64,000 nt of DNA from Rallus limicola. Taxonomy: Eukaryota; Chordata; Aves; Gruiformes; Rallidae. Made by a program: the position numbers and the translations under genes. Under the pieces are notes generated by a model, which was not told the DNA's origin, made no database searches, and worked only from the letters and a program-made list of their open reading frames with translations. Location of the stretch: positions 14,265,501 through 14,329,500 of the forward strand of contig JAKCOZ010000007.1 in the NCBI GenBank assembly GCA_022605955.1, written 5' to 3'. Shown here piece after piece: positions 51,041 to 63,590 of this stretch. Position 1 is the stretch's first letter. Each line of letters begins with the position of its first letter.

Positions 51041-52356
51041 GTAAGCTCTTCTGCAAAATTGGCCTGCCTGTTTATATATCTATATAAAAAATTGTCTTTC
51101 ACATATCTGTAGCATCTTTCATTTATTGAAAATGTGAATTCTCATTTCGATCATACTATTACAACAAAACCACATCTGGTAAGATCGAAGTTTATCATCC
51201 TGTCCATGTGTTGTGTGTAGAACACTTGCCTTCCAAACTAAATTCAGCTCCTTGCATCGTAAGATATAATGCAGATTAGAGTTCAGGATGTATACCTCAC
51301 AGGGATAAATAACTCACATTTTATGTACTACTTTTCAGGTAGACTAGGCTTTCATTTGAAATCCAGAGAAAAGTTACTTCAGTGAAGTGAGCATAGTCTT
51401 TACCTGTGGTATTATTCCATATCACAAAGCAGCAGTTCTGGTATGCACAGTTTTCGCTCTTTTCAGGCCTATTGTGCCACAGGTTGTGTAAATCTAAACC
51501 TGGATGTTTGTGGCAAAACAGCACGTACAGCAAGACCTTTGGCCATTTAGAACTAGTAGAAAAGATTTTTTCCTTCAGTCCTGTGAAAACAATTCCATGT
51601 AAACTAAAAGTTTGTCTAGAAGGAGTAAGTCAGATTAAAAACATAAGGTGCCCATTCTAGATGTAATAGGCATTCAGTTGTATGTTTCTTCCGAGTTTTA
51701 GAAAGTACATTTTACTGAGCTGTTCCTTCCCAATGAATCATTTTTACTTCCCAAAGAATGGTTGAACCAGAACAAAAATGAAGGATAACAGCAATTAATA
51801 AATAACGAGAAAGAGCAGGAGATAGTAATATTGATCTTCTGAGGATCTGGCAAATTTCTATGTTTGTTATAGGTTTACCTGTCAGTCTCACACTATTGCA
51901 GCACATGTTATATAGTTAGGTATGATCTAGTTCCAAGTAGAGTTCATTGGTATTGTTCATTTTGCATTAGATGCCTACATGCTACAGATGGCTGTTGCTT
52001 CTAAATGATAAATTTGTTTTAGTAACATTGATTGTTTTTTTTAAAGAACAATTAATTAGACCTCTAAAAGGTGACTGAATGTTCTCTTTGTAATTCCAAA
52101 CATGACAAGGAAGATACCTTGGCATCTAGAAAATACCTCTGAAACTAAATTCTAAACACAGAAAAATAATTAAGCTGTTAATTTCTTGGGAGAAAAATAA
52201 TTAAGGTGTTGATGTATTATTTTTAATGAACTGTTGCTATAGATACAACATAACCTGCAAATAGATCTTTGTGTACTGTAAAGGCTACTGTCCTGTTACA
52301 TGATGCCATTCTCTTATGCTGTCACGTCTCCTCTTTGTCTTTGATCATTTTTAAAG
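51041..52356 (+). other. Phase-1 intron between PLAT E and F
   Basis: About 1.3 kb, GTAAGC to ATTTTTAAAG. Near its end an AGAAAAATAATTAAG motif occurs twice 31 bp apart (52160 and 52191). No mobile element seen. Confidence 0.68.
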
Positions 52357-52547
52357 GTATAAGATTGATTTCTAGTCCTAAACTGCCCGAAATCAACATG
52401 AAGTCATCAGGTGTCTGGATAATGGACATCGCTGGATCCGATTTGAGCAACGAAGTGGATCCAATACACCTTTCTTTTATTTTCTACGGCCACCTGAATC
52501 AAAAAAAGTTGCCACTTCAAGTTACAGGAAAAGCAATTCAAATCAAA
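52357..52547 (+). CDS. LOXHD1-like: Exon 14: N-terminal half of PLAT F (diverged)
   Basis: A 191-nt exon after ATTTTTAAAG and before GTATTT: two bases, 63 codons, phase 0 out. Peptide includes SSGVWIMDIAGSDLSNEVDP, LSFIFYGHLNQKKLPLQ and IQIK. The VWxMDIAGSDLS..V run and the IFYGxLNQKKLPL turn align with the B/D/F class, but the TGD/GAGT signature is gone. About 20 residues at the start have no counterpart in B or D. Frame, phases and position carry the assignment more than motif matches. The donor GTATTT is weak. Confidence 0.78.
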
Positions 52548-54797
52548 GTATTTCAAACCTTTCTCTATTGAAAGAAAAGTCTAAGAATCATGCATCCGAT
52601 AACCCTCTTAATTCTGAAACAAATTGTTTCTTTAAACTAAAGTGCCAAATTGATTTTTAACTCCTCTGTGTAGAATGACACAGGTCATCAATTCGTTTGT
52701 AGGTAGTAACACTGTCACTTGAACAATGTCTTTTGAATGAGCAGATTCTCCCAAAGTCTCATACTGAGAATGCCTAAGTGAGGGAATTGGTCCCTTGGTG
52801 CATATCACAGTGTATACCATGCTGCAGGTACTGATTTACAGGCTTTGTTGATCTCACAAGAGTAACTAACTTGTAAATGTAGAATGTGCCACGGGATACA
52901 GTAGAGTTTTTGGGGGTGAAGATGGAGAAGGAAGAGTCATGAGACAAAACTTACACAAATTTCATTTTTCTCTTTAATGCAACTTATTTATGCCCGCGAC
53001 TATGTTTCTCCAGACTAACTGCCTTTCCTTACATAGTTTCTTTGGTTTTTCTTGCCTGTCATTATCACTTTGTTTTCCATCTTGATCAGCTCCTTTTTTC
53101 CCTGTAAGTTTTCTTTTTCTTTATTCAGTTCTTCTACACTTCCATCATTTGTCTTCACTTCCTCCTATTACCCATTAACTGAAACATTAACAAGTGCCTG
53201 AATTCCACTTTCACTGAATTCTGGTCTGCTGCTTTTCCCAATGCTTTTGGGAATCCCAGTGACAGATGATCTTACTCCCCCTTGTAGCTCTAGTTCCTTC
53301 CCAGTGACGGTGTTGTGTTACCATTACACCTTTCTGGTTTTTGTCTCCATGAAAGACTGGTTCAGTTGAATTTGGAACTGACACTGCAGACACTTTCTCT
53401 GGTTCAGGAAGTTCCTGAGCCACAAAGTGCTGGAAGCTAGGACAACATTCAAGGGAAGTGATCAAATTGTCCTGTTCTTGTGCTGCTTGTTCCATCTTTC
53501 TGTTATCATGAAATGCTTTATCCTTGTGAGAAAATGGAAAGTTTTAACCTTAATTGGTTAATCCCGAAGCTTCAGAAACAAAGGCAGGACTGAGGGAATG
53601 GGAAAAAGTGGGCAGGCAGGGAAATGGAAACTTCACAAGTCAGCTTTGTATCAGAGAAATATGTCAATGAAGCCACATCCTGAGAGATGATTCTTCAGAA
53701 TTGCCTGCTGGAAAAAAAACCACAGAAGCAGGTAGCAAGAGAAAATTGGGGGTTGGAGGTGGGGGAAAGAAAAAAGAGAAGAGGGGAGGAAAAGAGAAGG
53801 GAAGGGAAAAAGAAGAGAGCACTGACAGAAAGTCCAACGACTGAGTGAAAATCTGTTACTTTACATATTGGACTTCATCAGAAAGCAGCCTTGGAGTTGT
53901 GAGTGAAAAAACTTTCTTGCTTCTTGCTACTAGTCAGGTAAATTGATCTTGATGATTGAGCTAAAGATATAATTTGCTGTTTTTTGATGTTCCTCTTTAA
54001 TGAAAGAGGAACTAAGCCAATTAGCCTAGGCCATAAACATGATCTAAAATGAGGAGTACCCAGAAAATTCTCTAAGTTGTTTACAAAAACCTCTGTTAAA
54101 TATAAAGAAAAAGTATGAAACTGGAAGAGCCCTGTCAGAGGAAAGGCTGAAGTCGGGTCACATACAATTCTATTAGCTGGGCAGTATTTGAAATGGAAGG
54201 GCAGGGGATAGAATGTGGAAAATAAACACTGGGAAGACAACTTCTGTTGTCATTCTTTTTCCCTTATCAGTAAAAATTTATTGATTTATGCAAGAAGAGG
54301 AATATTTTAATGGACCACTCCTATGCATTGAAACTTGATGTAGAATGAAGATGGAGGGATGTCTTGGATGTTTTCTCAAAATTAGAATAAATCTTCTCAA
54401 AATTTATAGTTAATCGTGCCATTTATATTACAAATTGTAGGAAACATTCCTAATAGTGTTCAAAATTTTAAAAATTTACTAAAGCTTCCATGCCTGCTGA
54501 AGTCTACTGAATCAGTGTAATATATATGAAAACTGTGCTTTGTTCTGTGTACAAATTTCATCAGTGACTGCCTCTACCTGTTCCCTGATATCAAACTTCA
54601 AGCACTCCATCTCCTCATTCATGTTAGTAAATCAATTTCCTATTGATTAGAAAGGGGAAAAATAGTACCAGTTATAAATCTGCCCCAATTCTTTAACTAC
54701 TGAAGTTTCTTCAGCTGTTGCATACAGCTGTCAGCTGCATTTGATCTGGCACAATTAGAATGAGGTCCATTTGTCTTCTCTTTTTTTCCTTACATAG
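52548..54797 (+). other. 2.25-kb phase-0 intron inside PLAT F
   Basis: GTATTT to CCTTACATAG. Holds a homopurine tract (53761-53819). A 94-codon minus-strand frame (53211-53495) and a 120-codon one (53878-54240) have no recognisable motif. No CR1 seen. Confidence 0.66.
53761..53819 (+). repeat. 59-nt homopurine tract
   Basis: An uninterrupted G/A run with G runs of 3 to 5, preceded by GGGGGTTGGAGGTGGGGG across 53748-53765. Homopurine/homopyrimidine tracts with G runs can adopt triplex or quadruplex structure; whether this one does is inference. Confidence 0.85.
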
Positions 54798-55008
54798 GAT
54801 GAACTGGCAGATATTGGCTCATTATGCAAAGTTCAGGTAACAGGCCCATGTAGTGAGCTAAAACAGCCATGGCACTTAGATTTACTGCATATGAAGCACA
54901 CAGGCACAAAGGAAGAAATGTATTTAGCTTTTGACTGCTGGTTCAAGCCTAATGAAGACAAATGTGTGGAACTGCCAGCTCTCTATGCAGATCAGGAGCC
55001 TTTGCCGG
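54798..55008 (+). CDS. LOXHD1-like: Exon 15: C-terminal half of PLAT F (diverged)
   Basis: A 211-nt exon after TTACATAG and before GTAAGC: 70 codons and one base. Peptide DELADIGSLCKVQVTGPCSE, QPWHLDLLHMKHTG, LAFDCWFKPNEDKCVELPAL. It aligns with exons 4 and 11 through DIGxLxKVxV, PWHLDLL and CWF. The GHDN site has become TGPCSE. Ends in phase 1 at EPLP, like the LLP and TLP endings of the other domains. Confidence 0.9.
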
Positions 55009-58000
55009 GTAAGCTAAGTCCTTTTTTGTTATTGGGGTCAGTATCTGTCACTGAAATACCAGTATATCTTTTTTGGGCCTAAATTACTGTGTGAGGATTT
55101 CCACGAGAATTTGTTATTACAGAACACGATGGTTTTGCACATGCATTTATCACAAAAGAAAGCTGAGAAAACAGAAATCACTGCTATCAGGACTATGACA
55201 GATGCTCTAACTGCTGGCACCAAACATAGGATTTGATTTCTTTCATGTTAGATGATGTTCCAGTTTCAGCTCTTGCTTATTTATTATCTCTTCAAATTAA
55301 TGCTATGTCAGCTGAAGATGTGTGCAAAATAACACCTACTGTGTGATACTACCTGAATTTTCCTATTCATGAGGAAATGTATGTGACCTAGAAAGACTGA
55401 AAGAATTAAGAATGAAAGAATTCCAAAGATCCCCTACAAAACAGAGATTGAATTTGAAAAATGTGTTACAATTAGACAGCAAATAGATATCCAAGAATTT
55501 TAACTGCACATGTTTTATTGATGTTGATGAGCAATTTAGAACACAGCAAGTAATATTTCACAAAAATATATACCGAGTTGCATGTTTCTTTGCAGTTATT
55601 AACAGATGTGAATTACATGATGCCACAGATATAATAAAATGCTTTCTCCACCACTCCCACCCCTCGCCGCCCCCTGGAATATGGAGAGGAACAACCAATT
55701 GCATACTGATAACTTGATCACCAGCTACTTAAGGACAGGCTTCCCATCTATCCAGCTCATTAGAATAAAGAGGATTGATAGGGATAGTAAAGATCATATA
55801 TTGAAGCTTTCAGTGACAGTTAAGAGGTTTATTGCTAGAGGCTATAGCACAAAGAGTGTTATGCTTAAACAGAAACTAATAGAAAAAGATGGAAGCAGCC
55901 CAGAAAAAGGAATAAAATATTTCATATGAACTTGTGCACATTATCCTCTAAGGAGATTTCCCTAAATATTTCATCCCATTTAAAGCTGAAACTTGAACAA
56001 ATGAAACAATGAAGACCCTTTAGATCCCTGGTTTTGTGTGGGTTTGCATTATTTTAAACAATTAATAGCCTTATATTAATTTACTAAAAAAAAATATATA
56101 TTTTAAGGCTTTGATCTCTCAGATTCAAAATGACATTGCATGTTGGATGTAATATATGCAGGATGTAGGGTGATGAATATAGTAAATCTAGAGCTTGTTA
56201 CAAAGCTCTATTCCCTCAATTGACTTATGAACAGTTGGGGAAAATTGTAAGTATTGGAAATTATTTTCAGAATTCACAAATGCTAAATGATTAACTAGCT
56301 AGAAAACCTTCAGAAATTCAAAGAAAAATAATTTCTAGAATGCACTTCTCAAAGTCCCTAATATGCTAAGAACTAAATGGAGATATTGTCCGGCAGCGTT
56401 ATCCTGATTTGTAAAGCAATTACATTTTGAGATATAGTATTACATTTTAATTAATTTTTGAGGTATATTTTATATTTTTATACTTTATATTTGATATAAA
56501 TGTTAAAGTGGAGTTTTTTGAATATTTATAGGAAAAAGATATGTATACACTCTCCCTCAAAAATTATTCCATAGATGGGTAGTATCCACTAATCTAGAAA
56601 GTTTCTTACAAACCATTTGTGAACTCCAGTAATCTGCAACTGGAAATGGCAATATCAGTTTATTACTATATTATATATTATAAATTATTATTATATTATA
56701 AATTATTACTATTCCACAGACAAGAGGTCTACAACTTTTTAGGAAGAAAAGTAAACACTAAAAACTAACCATCCAAATAAACAGTAGCCTTTATTAATAA
56801 TGTCAATTGCCTGGTTATAATGAAGACCATACTAATATAATCACTTCTGATCTGAAGTAAGTTATTCCATGAAATATAGCAAGGCAAAAATAGATGTCTA
56901 TACTAATCTGTAATCTTCAGAAAAATTGCAATCCTTTTTTTAAAAGGAGTGCGCTTTCTCAATGTTTTCCTGCATCTTTAAACACATTTCTTCCAAACTT
57001 TTTCATCTCTTTCTGAGCTCTAATGTATCTTCTGTCCATGTCTCATGCTTCCATATCCCACTTGTACTACAGCACCCTACCATGCCCCATTTGCATTCCC
57101 ACCCTTACCATCTCATCCTTCCATGGAGAGCCTGGAAACATATAGAGGAGAGCAGTAAAAGAAAAGGTCTTGAGAGCTCTGACAGGAGGGGTTAATTTGA
57201 CAGCTCATTTCCTTCCCCACAGTTTTCCTTACCCACATTGTCTGATTTCATTACAAAGCTAAAATCACAATAGAGTAAATGCTTTAACTATAACTTTGAC
57301 ATTCATAAAGGGTGAAATTGCATCGTTTAACCTGTTCACCCTTGAAAGGCTATTGAGAGTTCTGTGGTCAAGTGTTACTAAATTGTCACAATAAATGATA
57401 TTTGAATATTTAATACATAGTAAATTCCACAATATCAACCCAAAATAGGCAAATTCAAAGCAACACCTTCTGTCCTATCTTTAATTCACATCCCCCCACC
57501 TGTCCCCTTTTTGATGAATGTTATGTTATCACTTTCAGTTTCACACTATGCTGGCTCCCATCTGAAACAGCTTTTGTAAACAGGATTGGGAAGAGACAAA
57601 GACTGGCAATGTTGAACAGAACATCTTATTTCAGTATTTTTTTGTTGTTGGGGTTTATTGATCATCTGACAGAGTGGTCACAAACTCAATCTTAAAAGTT
57701 TTACCCCATTTCCCAGGATCTCTTGTAACCCCTTCCTTCATAGGGGTTACTTTGTATATTTTTACTTTACTTATCTAGGGAAACCCTTTCTTGAATCCAA
57801 GACCATTGAAAATTTGTGGGAAATATCTGGTGCTGTTTACATTGAGCTTTAAATTACATTTCAATGGATTTGGCATATTCAGCTGAAAATACTGACTCAG
57901 CAAAAACGTTAGATATGTTTCTAATTTTCAGCATGTATCTCATTTGAATACTACTTGTATGATTAAAGCTAAGATCATTATGAAGTATATTAATGATTCT

Positions 58001-60754
58001 GGACAAAAGCAGTAAAGATGATTGTAAGCACTCTGATTTCTAATCCATTCTATATGAGTGATCAGATCTGTGGACTAACCCTTCCTATCTCATTCACACA
58101 AGTAGCTTATTGACCTCAAGGAATGTGCTGATATGACCAAGGTATACAGGCAAGACAACTCTCTAGATGAACAAAACAATCTTACCTTCATATCCTAACT
58201 CCTCTAAAAGCAAAAATCCCACATGCTAAATGCCAAAGAGTCAACTGGACAGCTCCATGTACTTTGAACTATCTGGTTCTCTAGCTAGAGCAAGTCTGCA
58301 TAGTTACACTGAATTTAATGCAGCTGTGCTGTCTTTCACCTGGCAGTGCATATTTAATTGTATTGAAGAAAGTCAGGAGATACATTAGGCACCCAGTCTA
58401 GGAAACATTTTGGTTAATTCTTATTATCCAACATGAGTGACGCTGTCAATTACTAGTACTTTCCCAGCTCTTTGTTTAAAGGATTAAAAAAGAATAAACA
58501 AAAGTCCCAGGGGAAGTCCCTGAAGTAAATAGTGCTGAGGCGAAATAGCCCCTTTTTAGAAAACAGGTTTTCTCAAATGTCATCTGCATGTAGTAAAAGA
58601 TGAAGAGAAACAAAGATGTTTCAGAAGTTTACTGCAATGAGTACACCTTTGTTATCAGACTGATACAGCCCTTAATACTTATTTATTAATTTTAAGTATT
58701 TTGGTTTTAATCAATATTCAAACCCACCCTTTAGAACCCTTGTTCCAGTGATATGACCTTTTTATTTTAGATGTATAAAGAAGTAGCTATATAAGATGTC
58801 ACAATATTTGAATTCTGGTCTTTTGATTATAACACTCAATATGAATAGCACCAACTTGTGAAAAGAGCTGTAAGAAAAGCTCAAAAATAAATATCCTCAG
58901 AACACTGGGGTTTTTTTCTCCCTGTTTTCCTATCACCTACGCATGAAAATAAATGACAGCTTTAGCTTCTGGGTTCTAACAATCATTGTCAAACCTACCA
59001 GAAATTTCTCATAATTATATCTTTTTAAAGGATGTACATTTTGTCTAAATTGGGCCATTTCTACGTTAGAATAAATTTAATTCAAGAGGCAAGCTGTTCT
59101 GAAAATATCAGATGTTTCCAAGAGGCATACTCAGATAGTTGTGTATCCTGTGATGTATTTTAGACCGGAAGATGTATTTCAGACTTGAATATTTCAATGC
59201 TCTCTGGCTTGTATTCTCCATTGTGAGACTGAAAGTGCTTCTTAGTTTCACCTTGATTTCATCTCTGTAAGAAGCACCATTTCCCTTCTTTACAAACATA
59301 CGTTGTACAGCCAGCCACGTCCCTGATAGGGACAAGTGGCAGAATGAGGCTCGAAGACTTTCTCCAGCACATAACTGTCACATAGTCTAGATGCTTTATC
59401 TGCTTTATCTTTCTATAACTGCTTTACTGCACCAGTGATGAACGTTGTGGGACTTGGGGCTGAATAGTTTGGAGCAATCAAAGATAGCTCAGTACTTGTA
59501 AAATGTTGGATTTTAAGGGTGCTCAGTACTTACACACCACCCTCCCCTCAATAAGATAATGTTGAAGCTTGTGACAAAAAGTTCAAGAGATAATATATGC
59601 ATTCTGAATACATTCTTGGTATGTGTAAGTTGCTTATTACTCACATCCTGAGTGTGACTTTGCATTTTACAATTTCCTCCTCCTGAAAACTATTAGACTG
59701 CTGTGTTTTATAAACCTGTGTTGCTGCAAGATGTCTTACATTGAATTGATGATACTTACATTTGGAAGCAGAGGAACATTCAAACCAGCTAATTTTAGAC
59801 TCCTAACTTTTAGTGTCTATCCCTAGAATATGTGGGAACCCATCATAGTTGTTTTCTACAATACCTCCCCTGTATGTTGTCCAAGAGGAAAGGAAGCAGA
59901 AACTCCATGTAGTGGCCACAGGTGTCTCTTCTCATCTCTTTTATAACCACTGATGAGAAAATGAGGATGCTTTCCTTTAAGCTCAAATGACTTTAATCTC
60001 AAACTTAGCTGATTCTGATTTGTATTTATATTATATAGTTTATAGGAGGTTCTGATACAAAATATGATGTTTTTCTGTTTATGTAGTAAAGCTGGTGAAT
60101 TCATTCTTTCTGTTTCACATTTACGTGCTTTAATTTCAAGAATATTGTAATACTATTATGGTCTGACTAGTGAAAAAGCTTGACAGTCCTGGTGTCTTCA
60201 TTCATTTGGAGACAATGACATGAGTTTAAATCTTCAGACTATCACGTTTCAGCTTTCTTCTAAGCCACTTTGTAAGTGTAAGCTCCCATTTTATTTCAAG
60301 GAGAAAATGATACACACAGAAGGAAGGAAGAAACAAAGAAATATGTATAAATAGTCTTAGAGAACAGCACTTAGACTTTCCGAAGTCTTCATGTACACAT
60401 GAAGTATTTCTTAGAAAATATTTCCCTACCCTGAGGGTAGGGAGCAGTACGTAAGAGATCCTGTGCAACCAGTAGTGCTGATTTTGTGGAACTGGTGTCA
60501 GAGCAGTACAAGTCTGTATTCTGTGGATTGCCAAGCAGGGAGTTAGGCAGTAGGGATGTGTTTTGGTTACATATGTCACCAGGACTGAAGAGACCCTGGA
60601 CTCCCAGTTCTGTGGCGCAGCATGGGATTCAGATGAAATGTGCAGTGTTTTTTGACCTGGGATTTATTGGTGTATAATACAGGTGTTGGGCAAGATGACA
60701 AGAAGCATTTTTTCCTGCTGACGTTTTGGTTTTGTGTGTGTATTTTTCCTAAAG
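55009..60754 (+). other. 5.7-kb phase-1 intron between PLAT F and G
   Basis: GTAAGC to TTTTTCCTAAAG. It includes an AT-only patch at about 56658-56708 built of ATTATTATA-like units. Several open frames of 60-117 codons, the largest on the minus strand at 60226-60579, have no recognisable motif. No mobile element identified. Confidence 0.66.
56658..56708. repeat. AT-rich simple repeat
   Basis: Imperfect TATTATA/AAATTATTA units, almost free of G and C. Low-complexity sequence with no function evident. Confidence 0.8.
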
Positions 60755-60906
60755 TTGTTGAATATGCAATCCATTTCCACACGGGAGACTTGAAGAAAGC
60801 AGATGCCACTGGTGAGGCCTATCTGTGTATACAAGGAGAAAAGAGTAACTCGGGGAAACGGTGGCTTAACTCAAGAAACAGCCTTATCACTTTTGCTAGA
60901 GGGCAG
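60755..60906 (+). CDS. LOXHD1-like: Exon 16: N-terminal half of PLAT G
   Basis: A 152-nt exon after TTTCCTAAAG and before GTAAAG: two bases, 50 codons, phase 0 out. Peptide VEYAIHFHTGDLKKADATGE, AYLCIQGEKSNSGKRWLNSR, FARGQ. It follows the A/C/E/G class: YxIxxHTGD, xAxATGEAYLxIxGE, SGKRxL and a final RGQ. One codon shorter than its counterparts. The GAxT loop is changed to KKADAT. Confidence 0.92.
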
Positions 60907-63590
60907 GTAAAGCAATGAATGTGTGTTTTTTATATAAAATCTTTCATGGACAGAGTACCCAAAATACTGATATTTTCTATCTCATATAGACATAATTTTC
61001 TCTTGTAACTAAAAGGTGATTGTTTCCATGGGTAACAATTTTAAGCATTGTCTGCAATTTTCAATAGTGAAACAGGTTGATGAAGTACTTTTGAGTTGGA
61101 CTAAATATACTCTAAAAGCTCTATTTTAATGTTCCAGACTTTTAAGGTGAGGGAGGTATCACTGCTTTTTTAAAATACACCTGATTGCTAGAACTGACAA
61201 CATTTCTACAGATATCTTGCCTTTGTACCTACTTTAGGCCATGACTTTTTCTTGTTAACTTTTCTGAACACGGATGTCAGTGTTTCAAGCTGAGTTATAT
61301 TATTTCATGTTTCCAGTTCTTCCACCCACTTATTGCTTTTAAGCATGGTAAATATATTCTTGCTTTTTGAGGCTTTTCCTAGAAGAGTAATTCCTGGAGA
61401 ATTTATTGGCAAAAGAACAAAGTAACTAAAACAAATTTCAAATCAAAAGGAAATATCTATTTCAGATCAAAAGGAAACGTCTAGCTGATACTTTACTAGA
61501 CCCTACTGTTTGCTCTGAGTTTAGATATGGAATATATTTTTATTTTTGTTTTAAGGGAATTGTAACATTGCTACAAAGTACATAGGAATCTTCTTTTGAG
61601 GTGGGCAGGAGGAAGTATTTAATTGTTGCCAGTCAACCCAGATTGTTTTGCTTTCTGATGTAGAAAACTAGGCTTGCAATAGCCTTCATTTATTCTTTAA
61701 ACATGCCTCTCTTTATTTTATCTGATTTCCTTTTTACTTCTAACAATTCTAGAAGACACAATGTTTTTTCATATGAAAGCCAAACTAAATCTTTGTTAGT
61801 CATTATGTCCTTTGTATTTTCCTTCTCCTTTGTGACAGAGAATATGTGTGCCCAATGTCATTTTCATCAAGAACTGATCAAACTGCTCAGACTTCACAGA
61901 ATAAATCTGAAAATAATAATATAGTAGGGCTCATCTGTCTTTAAGGAGTATATGTAGGAAATTTTATGGATTAATCTTTTTGGTGATATAAATACTAGTT
62001 ACATGTAATAGATCTTAAAGATAATACATTATAGAAACCTGAACAAGATTGCTTGCTAGAATGGATAAGAGTGGAAGAGGTACTGATTCCTGTTTCTTTC
62101 AAAAAACGGAACTATCCTGAGTTGGGACTTTTTTGTTTGTTCTAATTCTATAATTTGTAACAGTGTATGTTAATTTTTTTAGAATACAACTTGTAGAAAA
62201 AAGTATGTCAACAATACAATTGACTTCAATGAATACTCACTCCAGTGGAAATATAACACATTGTAAATTCACAATGATTTTTTTATGTATAATCCAGATT
62301 TTGTGTCAGTTTTTGAATGCACTTGTTCTGTAGGCTAAGTCCTCCATCTGAAACTTTTTCTATATTCTTGCCTATAGCACCCTAATCATCTTAAAGAAAA
62401 TATTTTAACAACTTTTTGGGTATTAATTCTCTCACAGTGTTCTTTATTCCAACTTGCTTTCAAATGCCTAATTCTCTGTTCTTAGTCTTTGCTCTTTATC
62501 ATGATTCTTGTGATCAATATTGTTCTCACATTTAGCGTGAATTTTTGTATGTCGCTGTGCTTGGCAACAACTCTGGGAAGAATTAAACAGTTTTATTGTT
62601 TGTTTTCAAAACCCCAAATAGATCCCCAAATTTTGTCTTCAGATGGTGTTCTCACCCCAATCTTTCCAAGACAACTTCTTCTGTCTACAACAGGGTAGCT
62701 CCTCAAGTCACAAGGAATAAAGCAGTCTTAGTCACGGAGTAAGCTGGTTTCCCAAAGTAATCCATTCATTCACAGTTTGTTTCCAAACCTCATTTCTTCA
62801 GGCCCAGTTAAAAAAAGCAAATACACACCTGAAGCCATGTGTGTCCCCAGTGTCAGTGTGCATACTCGTATGTGAGCTTTCCCATTAACTGTGAAGGAAG
62901 ATGACTGCTCAATGAAGACAAACATGTATGTGCATGAAAGTGAATATACTACAAAGATTTACAGTAGAAAAAAAAGGGAAGATTCCACGAGTTCTATTTA
63001 TCATCCAAACATGTTCTGTGTGGGAAACTTCACTAGTTATAGAGATGTCTTCAATGAAAATCCTTATCCACATAGCACAGATACTATCCCCCTTCCCAGA
63101 TACCATGCAACTAAATCCAATTTTCCTGCCTAATTCCCAATCAATTTTCTGTGAATTTTAGTGAAATTGAAATTGCTCCAGATCTTCAGAATTATTATAC
63201 ACCTCTTGTTCATCAGTTTCATTGGGAATTAGGTACTGGATCAAAGTAGTTTCAGCACAAGTAGTAATTGATCTGTTTATTTCAGTCCACGAAGGTACTA
63301 GAAATGAGCACTTTATTGCTAGTGTGTATATCTGATGTTTCCAAAATTACTTCCCATTAAATAGAGCAGCATTTTAAAATTCATAATATAAACTGGATCA
63401 GAAAATATCAGTTACCGCATGTAATGTTTAATTATGAATTCAAATAAAATAAATGGCATAAACAAGATAAATTTGCTTCCTCTGTTATACAAAAAATGAC
63501 CAGACACACAAGGCTAAATTGATAAATATTAAAAAGCAGATGCAAATTAAGTTCAACTAAAATATAATTTTGATTATTTTCATATTTCAG
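60907..63590 (+). other. 2.7-kb phase-0 intron inside PLAT G
   Basis: GTAAAG to CATATTTCAG. Contains a 24-bp tandem duplication (61436-61483). AT-rich otherwise, with nothing else recognised. Confidence 0.7.
61436..61483. repeat. 24-bp tandem duplication (2 copies)
   Basis: TTTCAAATCAAAAGGAAATA plus TCTA at 61436-61459 is repeated at 61460-61483 with three mismatches. A local duplication in intron sequence. Confidence 0.85.

Noticed and set aside
53211..53495. 94-codon minus-strand frame
   Set aside because: Hydrophilic and composition-driven. No motif, splice context or promoter signal that I can support.
55639..55929. 96-codon plus-strand frame in the PLAT F-G intron
   Set aside because: Considered as an extra exon, but the exon 15 to exon 16 junction already fits in phase with a continuous PLAT order, and the peptide has no PLAT motifs.
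60226..60579. 117-codon minus-strand frame close to exon 16
   Set aside because: No family resemblance. Overlapped by other frames and lies within a large intron of the plus-strand gene.
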